A DNA stretch of 64,000 bases from Clitopilus passeckerianus (Eukaryota > Basidiomycota > Agaricomycetes > Agaricales > Entolomataceae), in NCBI GenBank assembly GCA_944990035.1, contig CALYLX010000150.1:372001-436000 (forward strand). Direction: 5' to 3'. Shown here piece after piece: positions 10,693 through 23,341 of this stretch (its first letter is position 1; the number at the start of each line of letters is the position of its first letter). The translations under genes were made by a program, and so were the position numbers. The notes beneath the pieces were generated by a model. It worked only from the letters and a program-made list of their open reading frames with translations. It had not been told where the DNA came from and did not search any database.

Positions 10693-12337
10693 ATGTCTGC
10701 TCTTCCGCCGAAAGGCCCAATACATACGCTTCGTACACACTCGTCACCCGTCACCGTACTTCATCTATCTTCTCCGGATAACGCCCGCATCTACTCAGGG
10801 GATACTAAGGGCGTGATCGTGGTTACCTCAACACGTTCGTTACGTCCAATAACCGCCTGGCAAGCTCATTCTGATGCCTTGCTTGGTGTTGAAGAATGGA
10901 GGGACAATGTCATAACGTATGCCTCCTGGATCTGGTCTGGTGCTGTGTCGGCAGCTAATGAACTGACAGGCAGGCAAGGGATAACAAAATTCACGTTTGG
11001 ACTTGTCTCAAGGAGGTCGGACATGAGGCTCGAGTGGGAGTTGGATCTGCGCTACCTCCTGACCTCCCCAAACCAGGGTTGCTGTACTCTATGGACGTCA
11101 ACGCCTTGAACTTCTGCCGCTTTTCATTGTTGGAGACCACTCCTGGTGCCAATGGCTCGGAAAATGGGAGTCAAATGGCAGAGGCACTGATTGCCTTGCC
11201 CAATCTGATCGACTCAGAAGTTGTGAGTTCATAACATTATTGTAACACACGGACCAGAACTTGAGAATAACTTCTGGAGAACTTAGGCTGATATCTGGAA
11301 TTTACCGAAATGTGACCGCATCCATGCTGCTATCGGGCAAGATGGACGAAGGACGAATCTCTGGTCGGCAAGCGCGACAGAAGGAAGGCTGGGAAACGGT
11401 CCGTTTACCAACGCCATGATATCCTTTCACGAGAAACCTCACATCGGCCAGGCATAATCATGTCTCTTCACATGTTCTCCCTACCCCTCTCCGGACCCTC
11501 CGGACCCTCTTCTTCATCAATCACCCTCGATTCAGAGCTGAGGCTCCTAACAGCATATGAAGCGGGAAACGTCACCTTGAGAAGATACGACAAATCGAAG
11601 AATACAGGAAGTGACAAAGCGAAAAGCGTGGAGGGAAAAGGCTGGCAAGCACTTTGGGACGTCAGGCTGCACAAAGAGTCGAGTGCGTCCTCTTATTTTT
11701 ACGGATGAAAACGGGTGGACTGACGGAATAAACCTAGTCATGGGAATGCGCGTTTCTCGAGATAACGCCTTTGCATTAACGATCTCTGCAGACCATCTCG
11801 TTGGCCGGTATAACCTCAACGTGAGTTCTTCTGCAGTCGCACCTTCTTGCTGGAAACTTGTTTACTGAAATACGTAACACAGATGACGGATCTTCCAGAG
11901 GAAGGATGCACTGCGCACAAAGGCAAACAAGCCGGAAACGGAGCTGTAGCCATACGCAAGGATGGACGTGTCTGCGCGATTGCAGGCTGGGACGGACAGT
12001 AAGTGCAATTCCGCATATTCATCAGATCCTCGAGGCTGACGGGAACACGTTTAGCATACGCTTATATTCGACCAAGAATATGAAATCCCTTGGGACACTC
12101 AAGTATCACAAAGAGGGCTGTCAGGCATTGGAATTTGCCTATTCTATCCCCACCTCGTTTGATGCCACTAATGATACGCCACAGCCCCGACAACCACAAG
12201 ACATCAGTGATAATGAGGACGACGTGGAAAGGGATGCTCAAAACGAAGAGAGGAAGAAAAGATGGCTTGTTGCAGGTGGAAAGGATCATAGGGTGTCAAT
12301 ATGGGAGTTAATCAGTTTTGACAAAAGTAAAGGATAG
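10693..12337 (+). CDS. ASA1: ASTRA-associated protein 1-like WD40 protein (433 aa)
   Basis: Asa1 is a WD40 propeller protein linked to the ASTRA/TTT machinery that matures PIKK kinases. Seven exons join cleanly: 10693-10916, 10970-11222, 11287-11398, 11452-11682, 11738-11820, 11883-11998, 12055-12337. The start PPKGPIHTLRTHSSPVT and the first blade (ARIYSGDTKGVIVVTS) are typical, followed by ARDNKIHVW, LPKCDRIHAAIG, a central blade LRLLTAYEAGNVTLRRYD, and the closing blades AIAGWDGHIRLYS and LVAGGKDHRVSIWEL. An acidic insert (DISDNEDDVERD) sits in the last exon before the final blade. No truncation is seen. The gene converges on the Bsd2-like gene, with 344 bp between stops. Confidence 0.85.
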
Positions 12338-12681
12338 GATAGAGCTAATTGACAGCCTCGGAAGTAAACGACGCGAGCCCATTCACAGAAGGGTAACAAA
12401 ATTGATTAGGTAGTTATTCTCTAAAATAATCGGATAAGACTCCGTTTGTACAGCCAAAGTAACAAATCTTTTTTAACTTCTACCCCAAAGAATGAATGAG
12501 AAGTCGGTATAAGAAACTATAGTCATAAATAAGGCGGCGCAGTGTTGATTTCCTTTCCTTCAGTCACTCTCCGAAGAGTTCGATATAAATTACAATTATC
12601 CTAGACAGTCATCGGGTTCTATCAGCACTGAGGACGAGACAGCCATATGATAACTAACCATTTTCACGTTTCTCAAAGCTT
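12338..12681. other. Intergenic between convergent gene ends
   Basis: AT-rich 3' flanks of the ASA1-like and Bsd2-like genes; nothing else seen. Confidence 0.4.
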
Positions 12682-14192
12682 TCAGAGCAACCCAGCAGCT
12701 CTCAAATCCCTCGTCAGCCTCTCATCAGCAACTCTAGCCCTAACCTCCTGGAATCGGGCAGTCATAGCTTCTTCCTGTGTGGAAGGTACCTGGGCCTGGC
12801 CGTGGCCATTATAATGGTCCTCCTCCAAGGCGGGAATACCAAAGACTGTTGCGATATTCCTCCTAATTGCGATGTCACGTTCGATTTCTTCAGGTGTAGG
12901 AGCGGGGTTGGAGGTGGAAGCAGTGGTGAGGGAGCGTTCCCAGCGTTTGACGCGCCAAAAGGACAGGGAAGAGGTCAGGAGGAGGAACCAGCCCAATGTC
13001 ATGAAGAGGAAGGCTATCCAGTCTCGGCCGGTGAAGCCTGGTAGAACGACATCGGGATCGTCTTCGGTACCAGACGTACTATCGTCCGGTAGAGTGATAT
13101 CTCCAGTTTGAGGATCCACCACTGAGTTTCCTATGTCCTTCCAGCTCCAATTTCGAGAGTAGAACCCGAATTGGATCATAGTGAGGCCCAGACCTGCTCG
13201 CGAGCCGTATTTGGCAGCGTGTGTGGTATGGAGGAGATATGTGAACATGAAGCCGATGAACTGGAAGAAGAACGAGATGAACATGGTGGCTAGGAAGAGC
13301 CAGATGGAGCCGGTAGCCATGGAGTCGATGATCATCGAGCCTGAGGCGTCGAAAGAGCCATTAGGCCCTGCGTTATGGCCAGGGAAGAGAGACCCTGATG
13401 CGGGAGAAAGGAGAACGGTTTCCCTGTATGTCGGGACGGTGTCCGCCTGAGCTTCCTGGTATGACTTGAAAACAACGAATGAGTACACAAATTGGGTTTT
13501 CACGCAGATCAGGGTAAACTTACAGGGAGCCCTTCCTTGCCAGTTGATTCCTCAGGAGCCATGTACACTTCCGATCCATCTTCCATCCTAACAGTCCTTC
13601 CAGCTTGAGGTTTAGCCATGACATTGGCGAACACGCCGTCATTCTCTACTCCTCCACCCCTCACCACTCTCCTGCCTGCATCGCCACTCGAGTTGCCACT
13701 CTCAACATCGCCGTCATTTGTGGGCAGTCGCGAATACTGAGCAGGCATGAATGCACCCAAAGCTCGCCGGAAAATTGAAGGTTTCCCATTGCTGGAAGGA
13801 GCGGGTCGAGAGGGCGGCTCGGTTGGCACAAAGCCATTGGAGTTGCCGAAGTCGTTAGGCAGTGCAGTGGCTGTCAGTTGGGGTGGGGAACCCGGAGGAG
13901 GGTGGTCGTATTCTCGCTCGAAGTCATAAGCGCCCGGGACCGCCGCAGTTGTGCTCGTAGTCGTGGATGCTACCGGGTGAGCCTGAGATAAGGCATTGCG
14001 GGAGGAAGGAGCGTCGGAATATGCTATGAGAGGCACTGCTTCTGCATTATTGTCGGTATGGGTATTATTTCCAGCCCTCATTAAAGGCGTGCTATAATCG
14101 TCGTCGTCTTCGTTGTCTGACCCAAAGGCATCCTCAAGCTCCCTGGAAGTTTCTTGGGGAGGTAAAGCGGTGTATTGAGCACTGGAAGGCAT
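12682..14192 (-). CDS. BSD2: Bsd2/Ndfip-family membrane adaptor (483 aa)
   Basis: Bsd2/Ndfip proteins are Golgi/endosomal three-span adaptors that recruit Rsp5/Nedd4 ubiquitin ligases to cargo such as metal transporters. Two exons, 14192-13524 and 13464-12682, phase-0 join. The N-terminal half is cytosolic and disordered, with an acidic patch (DNEDDDD) near residue 27, then a conserved region FANVMAKP. The splice join creates LPSYQEA, an L/PPxY-like site for WW domains, followed by VPTY. Hydrophobic spans fall near residues 276-297 (WLFLATMFISFFFQFIGFMF), 305-322 and 365-388. The cytosolic tail is charged. A purine-rich tract lies just upstream of the start (14215-14270, seen on the plus strand). 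Identification by layout and motifs is good; cargo is unknown. Confidence 0.85.
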
Positions 14193-15855
14193 AGAAACGG
14201 CGTATAATTAGACAAGAAAGAGAGAAGAGAGTGATCAAGAAGGGAAAAGAGAAAAGAGACGGTGAGGGGAAGGAATAAAGTGGCTGGACAGCAGCCTGTT
14301 AGTAAATAGTGAGGAACTCAGGGGAGCGACCAACAAAGGGAGATCACGACAGCGACAGCCTCAGGGTTTGGATCTACCTAAATACGGCTCAAGGTTTTCC
14401 CCACATCTACTGTTCTCATCAGCCTTGTGGGTGCAGTGTACGATACAGATCAATCTTTTGACCCAAAAGGTGAGGAAACAAGCGGTCTTTTGCCGCGAGA
14501 TGTGTAAGGAAGTGGAACCTGAGCAAGGACTTGGGAGGGTAGAAAGGGTCCTGCGATTTTTTTCTCGTTCCATCGTTATGGAGTTTCGTGATCAAATTGA
14601 ATGTCACCGTAGCTGCCACACACAAAAACTTCTCCGGAAATGCTCAGCGCCACTTTGAATAGCCATACAGTGTACCTGCAATCGGACGTGGCGTACTAGT
14701 ACTACTACAGTGGACGGCGTTCTCAGGGAAGGTGACTCGCACCAGCACTGAGTATGCTTGGGCTTCTGATCTGCCATTGTCAGGAAACCTTGACAGGTGA
14801 TTCCAGGTTCAAAGTTCAAACGTTCAGCGCTTGCCGATGATCGAATAATGCTGTATACTCATCGTTAGTCTTACAATACGGATATGAGGTAATTCACCGG
14901 AATGAAATCAAGGACCATCGTTATGCTTGAATATACCCTCGTGTCGTAATGGGTTCCTTCTCACGATTCCTTTCTCTTTCTCCATCATTATGAGCCAAAG
15001 AACCTGTAGCTTTCGTCACATCAAGTCATGCTTCTGCCACAGACTCGGGTTGGCAGGGAAAAGGTGCTTCGTAGGACGAGATTGACCTGGTCCAGGACCA
15101 TCAGTCCTCTTGAGAATAAGGTGCAAAGCCTTAAAGTTAGTGCCTTGAGCATGGCGGACACGTAGTCCGTCGATAGAATTATAGTAGACCAAGGACAGAG
15201 GACATCATAGATATCCCCATTTCAGTTTCAAGGCAGGGTCCACCAACCTTACCACGAACTTCACCTTGCCATTAAACGTTAAACACGCAAAGAATGAAGG
15301 ATCCTCAAACCTGAATCAGGAAGATTAACAAAACAAACAACGAGGAACCGGCCGCACAGATGGCAACCATTAGCCAGTTTCTAGGCCGTTCTGGAGATAC
15401 TACTGTGCCGAAGCCTTCTAGGTTACTTCAGAGCTGAAATTTGTAGGAACCCTATGATGCAAGTCATTGGAAGAATTCTTCCAATTCAATCTCTCTAAGA
15501 AGCGCAGCGTAATCAAGAAAACGTTTTTGGGGCACATAATTTCGATGAGGACTCGGCCACGCTTGAAGGCTTGACTGGCCCGTAGCTCCAATCTTTTTGA
15601 GCAAACGTGCAATCTGAGGGCATCGCTACACCAGTGGTCGCGAACATGAAGAAGGATCAGGAAGAAAAGGTGTTTCGAGTGCGCCGAGCCTGGGCCGAAG
15701 AGTGGCCCACGATTTTGCGTATTGAATGCATTACGTCTCCGAAGCACCAACGGATGTCAAGGCGGCCTGAAGTCCTCAAGGTTTCCACCTGCTTTTCTCC
15801 CTCCCTTGACCTTCAACATTCCTTTGGCACAGTCGGTCTTTCACGTTTCAACCTC
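14193..15855. other. Intergenic, 1.66 kb
   Basis: Divergent upstream regions of the Bsd2-like gene and the aspartic protease. A plus-strand purine-rich tract (14215-14270) is probably the 5' leader of the Bsd2-like gene. No gene, tRNA or repeat recognised in the rest. Confidence 0.4.
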
Positions 15856-17775
15856 ATGTCTATAGTTTCAATCAGAACCGCGGTGTTACTGGCAATCACT
15901 GCTGCAGCACTGGGTACTGCACATCGAATGGCTTCCGAGCCTTCCGATGCCTTTATTTCTGTTCCTTTGGTCGCAGCTGGAACAAATTTCGAAAGTGCAC
16001 ATTTGCATTCAACAATTGTATGTTTTCCCAGATGCCCCGTCCAGCCGCCGAGTCACGTCTCCACTTCTAGATCCACCGACAACACGTGAACCGTGGCATT
16101 GTGCGCCTTCACCAGATGAAAGGCCGAGAAGTTTCTTCAGACCTTCGCCAACAGCTAGCCCGAAGCCTTCATCAGCGCGTAGTACAGCTGCCGGCGCATC
16201 TACAAAAACGTTATTATCATATCTCAGTGGTAGAGACATTGAACCGCTTTACCCAACATGGAGCATCCCCCGACGGTCAGAATACCCCAAGTGCCTTGAA
16301 AGCATCTACTTCTGTCTCAAAAGGGTGGGCACTCACCGAGTCGAACAATCCTTCGTTCAAGCATAGCATTCCCCTCTCTATCCAGTAAGATCCTCCCCTC
16401 GCAAGTCAAACATCCTTCTAATCGTCAATTCCTCTAGATCCAACGACCTAGGCTGTAAGTTGCCTCACTGACTTTTACCTCTACCCGTGGCCTCATCTCG
16501 TCAAGACCTAGGAAAATTTCAAATTGGAACCCCACCTCGATATTTTACGCTTCTGATGGACTCGGGCTCTGCTGATCTCTGGGTTGGCTCGGAACGATGC
16601 ATATCTGATAGCTCTTCAGGAAAATGCGTCCGTTCCATTCACCTTCTTTCCTCCACCTCCGAACCTCACATTAAGTAATCCCTCAGGGCAAACACACCTT
16701 CCTGGGCAACTCCTCCAGTTCGACCTACAACGCGACTAACGAACCATGGATAATCCAATACGGGACGGGCCAGGTATTCGGAAGCTTGGCCACCGACGTG
16801 GTCTCTGTTGCGGGTATGAAACTACCGAAACATAAATTCGGAGTCGCGACCTTTGAGTCGAATTTATTTACCGGGTTTGTTGTTGAATTCGTGGGGGTTT
16901 AATTGGCAATTTATGACGTTTCCAGGTCTAGCATTCTTTTCGACGGAATTTGCGGACTCGCGAAATACGTGAGCGTCCTATCATTTCCTCCCTCCACCTT
17001 CTGAATTCATTCTATCAACTTATAGCAAGCCTCAAAACAGCGCACCCCGAGCCTTCTTGGGGGGCTCTTCTCTTCGAAACTCATCTCCGCGCCTATAGTT
17101 TCCTTCAAAATCCCCCGCTCCTCTGACTCAAACCCGGACGGCGAAGTTACATTTGGAGCCATGAATCCTGCAAAGTACGATCCCTCAGTCGTAACTGTAG
17201 TGCCCAATGTCAACCAGCATGGTGTATGGGAGGCTGAGCTTGATAGAGTCAAGGTTGGGGGCAAGGACGTGAAGCTGGGAGGTAGAACGGGTGTGTTTGA
17301 TACAGGAACGGTTAGTGACATGCATACTGTGTGGTCCTAGGTACCCATACTAACCTTCGCCATCCGCAGTCTCTCCTCCTGGCACCCGAGGAAGACGTCG
17401 CAGCTATCCATGAGCAAATTCCTAATGCAAGATACGTCAACGAGACCGGATGGACCGTTCCGTGCAACCTTACCACATCCTTTTCCCTAACGATCGGTGG
17501 TCGGGAATTTCCTGTCGACGCAAAGGATAACGCCTGGGTACCTGTTGACCCAGGAGCCAAGCATGGAGAGTGCATTTCAGGCATCAGTGCCGGTAGTGCC
17601 GATGGGAATGCATGGCTAGTGCGTTTCTTCTTCAATTCGATCACTCCTTGCGAACGAGGATGCTGATATATAGGGTCCTTAGGTCGGCGATGTGTTCTTG
17701 AAAAACGTCTATTTGAGTACGAACGAGGCCACAGATAAAATAACGATCGCCAAGCTGGCATATGGGAAAAAATAG
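15856..17775 (+). CDS. Secreted pepsin-type aspartic protease (A1 family, 490 aa)
   Basis: Nine exons join in frame: 15856-16017, 16071-16384, 16438-16454, 16506-16627, 16687-16874, 16926-16968, 17026-17310, 17370-17618, 17683-17775. The first 22 residues are a signal peptide (hydrophobic core AVLLAITAAALGTA), followed by a basic propeptide of about 150 residues (HVNRGIVRLHQ, LAHL-like region). The third exon is a 17-nt micro-exon encoding part of SNDLGY, the loop before FQIGTPPR. The first catalytic Asp is in LLMDSGSADLWVG, the flap Tyr in IIQYGTGQVFG, and the second Asp in GVFDTGTSLLLA, so both active-site motifs are intact. It is predicted to be secreted and active at acid pH. The DSGS form (rather than DTGS) is common in fungal members. 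Confidence 0.93.
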
Positions 17776-18642
17776 GGGAACCATGAGAAAGGGATTCTCT
17801 TTTCGTTTCGAGATATACCAATGGACGTTACCTGCAAGAACACTGGTCATTGCGCCATTTTGGACCTTGTACACTAGAATACAGAATACAGTCAGCAACT
17901 TTTCATGTGCCCACCTTGTACAGCCTTTGTAATACGTGCCCAACACCAGTGCTGATGTACGCAGGCAGATCGGGCCCTGGGTTTGTCTCCTTGCAATATA
18001 GTGTGATGTTGGCGTAATTTGCTCCCGACAATAATTGTTATTGCTTCTATGGTTGGAATAGTACACGTGTAGGGGAACGATGTGAAGGAATGGCCATGCT
18101 TTGCTGAGACAAGACTAGAGAGAGGGGAAGAAATTAAGAGGCGAAAAAGGAACAGAGATAGGAGCGAAGAAAAGTATGAACAAGAGCACAACAAGAGGGA
18201 TGGATCACTAGTGGGAATGATGCAATGTTGGATAATGTACATGGAGATTGTTGCGTTCAAATAAATCAATGCGGCCTTCAATGTTACAGATGCAGGTGGA
18301 AGGGGGTGACGGCAGCCAGCGTTGTTCGGTCCCACCCAAGGTACGAAAACTCTGTATGACTTGAAGTAGACAGTGATAAGAGATGGGACCATGATCAAGA
18401 ATGAAAGCAGAAACTTACGGCGTTGGCAAGGTCAACCGAGATTGTCGAGCAATTTTGCTCGGTGCCAAGGTGCCTTAGGAGAGGGGCCGAGCAGCGAAGG
18501 AAGGGTAGAAACTTGATTGGAAACATTATGATTGTACAGTTGATTGAATCTTGCATAATAAAAACAAAACGAATAGCCGTCCAAAAGATGGGGAGTCAAA
18601 TTGAGCTCCGGATAACTGAGTATAAAGGTGGTGCATGTTTTG
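17776..18642. other. Intergenic between convergent gene ends
   Basis: 3' flanks of the protease and the LAMMER kinase. Several short open frames exist but none resembles a known protein or has supportable splice sites. Confidence 0.4.
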
Positions 18643-20632
<1,990 letters not shown>

Positions 20633-21602
20633 CGTTTGCGTTACCGTGAGCGACGTGGTGGAAGAAGGTAAAGGGGAGTAATGAGGGCAAGTTTTCGTCG
20701 GTATCCCTTTGCGTAGGGCAGCCAACCACTTGGGAACTGCCTTTTTGTTGTGACGTGTTTGCACACGGTCTCTCCTCTTCCAACTTGCCGCCCCTCAGGA
20801 AGATTACATTATTGTGTGCTATACAGCTACTGTTTCACGATTATTGATTGTCGATATGCACGTAATCCTGCCGTAAACCCTTTCTACCAAATGTTTTCCG
20901 AAGAGACTCAGAAGACTGCCATGAATTCGTGCTTTCTGAGGTCGGCCGCCTCAGTGGCGAATGCTTACTCCATGGGAAGCTATTTATTCTCCTGGGTATC
21001 GCCGGTATTGATTATGCATGCTCTTTCGCCTACGGGTGGGCCACGGACCAAGTGGCAGCACCTGATGCCGTCTATGTTGGACAATGGGGCAGATGCCAGA
21101 CTCGGCGGAGCCAGTTGTGCTCGGTCAGGATGGAGATCATACCTGGACCTGGCGGTCTAACAACCAATGGCTTGGTCATAACTCCTCAAAGGACATCCAG
21201 CCCTGTGACCATGCTAAGCAGATAACCAACAGCTTTCCGAATGGGCTACCGAGGTTATCATGATCTTTTCCTTACCCGGAAAGGTACCTTTGCTTTAAGC
21301 CAATCGTCAATTTCTCTTGTTATCACGTACGGAACCAAATAAGCAAACCGAGTCCGCTGTCCGTGTCCGCAGGTAGCCCGTCAACCTCTCTGAGTCTTGA
21401 CAAACTTGCAGGTGAAGGTCATTCTGAAGACGGCGCAGTATGCGCGACAGGGTCCATAGATGATATCATAATCAGATTGTCCAAATGGGAAAGACATGGT
21501 GACAATGAATGACTCAATGCATTTTGAAGGGGGACTAGTCACGTAAAAACTCGTTTCTTTCGCTCTTATCTTACCCTTCGTCCCGGAATCCGGTCTGGCA
21601 GA
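20633..21602. other. Intergenic, divergent promoter region
   Basis: Between the kinase start and the fusion hydrolase start. The open frames at 20750-21225 show no family resemblance. Nothing else recognised. Confidence 0.4.
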
Positions 21603-23132
21603 ATGACTTTTCAACCGAAACGTTGCCTAGTACTGATCGACCTCCAAAACGAGTTTCTATCACCATCAGGTCATTTTCCCATTCGCGAGGATTCTTCAAT
21701 ATTCATCTCTCGACTACCACCTGTTTTAGCCGCGTTTCGAAACTCTGGTTATCCTATCTTCTGGGTACGCTCTGAGTACGGGACTATTCACCTCTCAGAT
21801 GAAGAGATAAACCGAACCCCGTTCCTGGGGCGGACTCATCTAGGTGCAAAGCCCTGCTGTGCACCGAACACGTTTGGTGCCGCCTTCCCACCAGCGATCC
21901 AGGCGCTAATTGCTGGTGAGGCCGCAGCTCCGTCTGACAGTGATGCTGTCATTACGAAACGGTGGTATTCGGCTTTCAAAGGAACGGACCTCCAACAGCA
22001 GCTGGAAAGCCATGCGATCACCGACATTTTCATAGGTGGGGTAGTCACTAACGTTTGTGTCAGCGCAACTACCGTAGTGGCCCTCAACTTGGGGTTCAAT
22101 GTCACTCTCGTTGAAGATTGTATAGGCTGGCGCAACAGGACCAGTCATGATAAAGCTATGAGGGACCTTGCCCAAGCAGGCGCTAAGGTCACTGACTCTG
22201 CGAGACTCGTCGGATGCGGAGACGTGCCAAATTTTGACGCTATGGCTATGGGCGCTTTGCCTGAGCTATATTATGTCAATGGTTCCATCCCGAGCTGGCG
22301 GGTCATGATGGCTTTGTATGCGAAGGTCAGTGTAACATGCATGCCATGAGTGTTTTCAATTCTCATTTCATCCCTCCAGAGAATCTGCTTCAAATCCACC
22401 AGGTTGTTTGTCATGTCAGATCCAAAAGAGACCCGGCTTCCGGCATTCATTGCCCTTAACCATCGCGGAAAGACACCCGTATTCGTTGACAACGTGTCGG
22501 AGCATACCTCACTGAGCGAGGATGCCAGTCAAGAGAACATCAAACACCCGACTTCAAATAAAGTTGTAATCAACGAAAGCCTTGCCATTCTCCTCTACAT
22601 CGAGACATATCACGGTCCAGAATGGCCTCTCCTTCCCCAACTTCGCGAAAGAGCTGCGCGGGCACGAGCCCTTGCTCGGATCCAAGAAACCGAGAACCTT
22701 CGCCTGATATACGACAACCTCGAGGACACCTACTTCGAGGCCCAACATGAGAATACCACGGTACCGTGCGCAGATCGCCTTAAACTAATTGAGGCAGTCG
22801 ACAAGGAGCTTGACTTCTGGGAAGTATACGCCTCCGAAAACATATACATCGCGGGTGCAGAATTCGGATTGGCCGATTGTGCCTTCTTTCCAATCCTGGC
22901 CTACATGGTTCATCGCGGCTTCGAATGGAAGCGAAAGTCTGCGGAAGGAGTTTGGATTGGCTCATGGCCAAATTTGAAACGATATTATGAGCTTGTTTGG
23001 GACCGTGGAGGAGTCCGTGGGTGTGCAAGAAGAGCACAACCTCACGGCTGGGATCGGAGAGGCAAGGTCAACATCTGGAGGGGCACAAAAGGGGGAGCCA
23101 AAGGTTTATATGATCGTCACAAATCGCCATAA
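21603..23132 (+). CDS. Isochorismatase-like hydrolase fused to a glutathione S-transferase (about 491 aa)
   Basis: Exon 1 (21603-22325) begins PKRCLVLIDLQNEFLSPSG, with the Asp of an isochorismatase/nicotinamidase-type active site. It then carries ITKRWYSAF (the Lys position) and IGGVVTNVCVSATT with the nucleophile Cys. The same exon continues in frame into LPELYYVNGSIPSWRVMMALY, the first strand and helix of a GST thioredoxin fold. A 54-bp intron (22326-22379) leads into exon 2, which reads LFVMSDPKETRLPAFIALN, NHRGKTPVFVD and INESLAILLYIE (the glutathione-binding Ser region), then an all-helical C-domain with LADCAFFPILAYMVHRGFEW. Because the GST fold starts inside exon 1, this is one fused gene and not two neighbours. 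The last 35 residues are unlike GST ends in this frame, so the 3' end may hide an intron or a one-base slip. Substrate unknown. Confidence 0.85.
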
Positions 23133-23341
23133 AGTGTGCTTTGTCTTTTGGTACAGCTGCCATTATGGGACCTCTGAATCAACGGGGCGTGTATGAATTG
23201 GCACTGGCGGAGGCGTCATACAGCAGAAAAGCGGAGTGAATAAAATATCAGATTCTCAACGGGAGGTAGCTGTCTAAATACGTGACAATAAAGGGTGAAC
23301 ATGAGTAGATATACAGTGATAAATACAAGGCGAGTTTTCGT

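Noticed and set aside
20750..21225. Overlapping plus-strand open frames between the kinase and the fusion gene
   Set aside because: Several begin at non-ATG codons, no family resemblance, no splice partners; probably chance frames in a promoter region.
21603..23132. Two separate genes, a hydrolase followed by a GST
   Set aside because: The GST fold starts within the hydrolase exon and the intron join is in frame; the internal ATG at 22350 would lose the first GST strand and helix.
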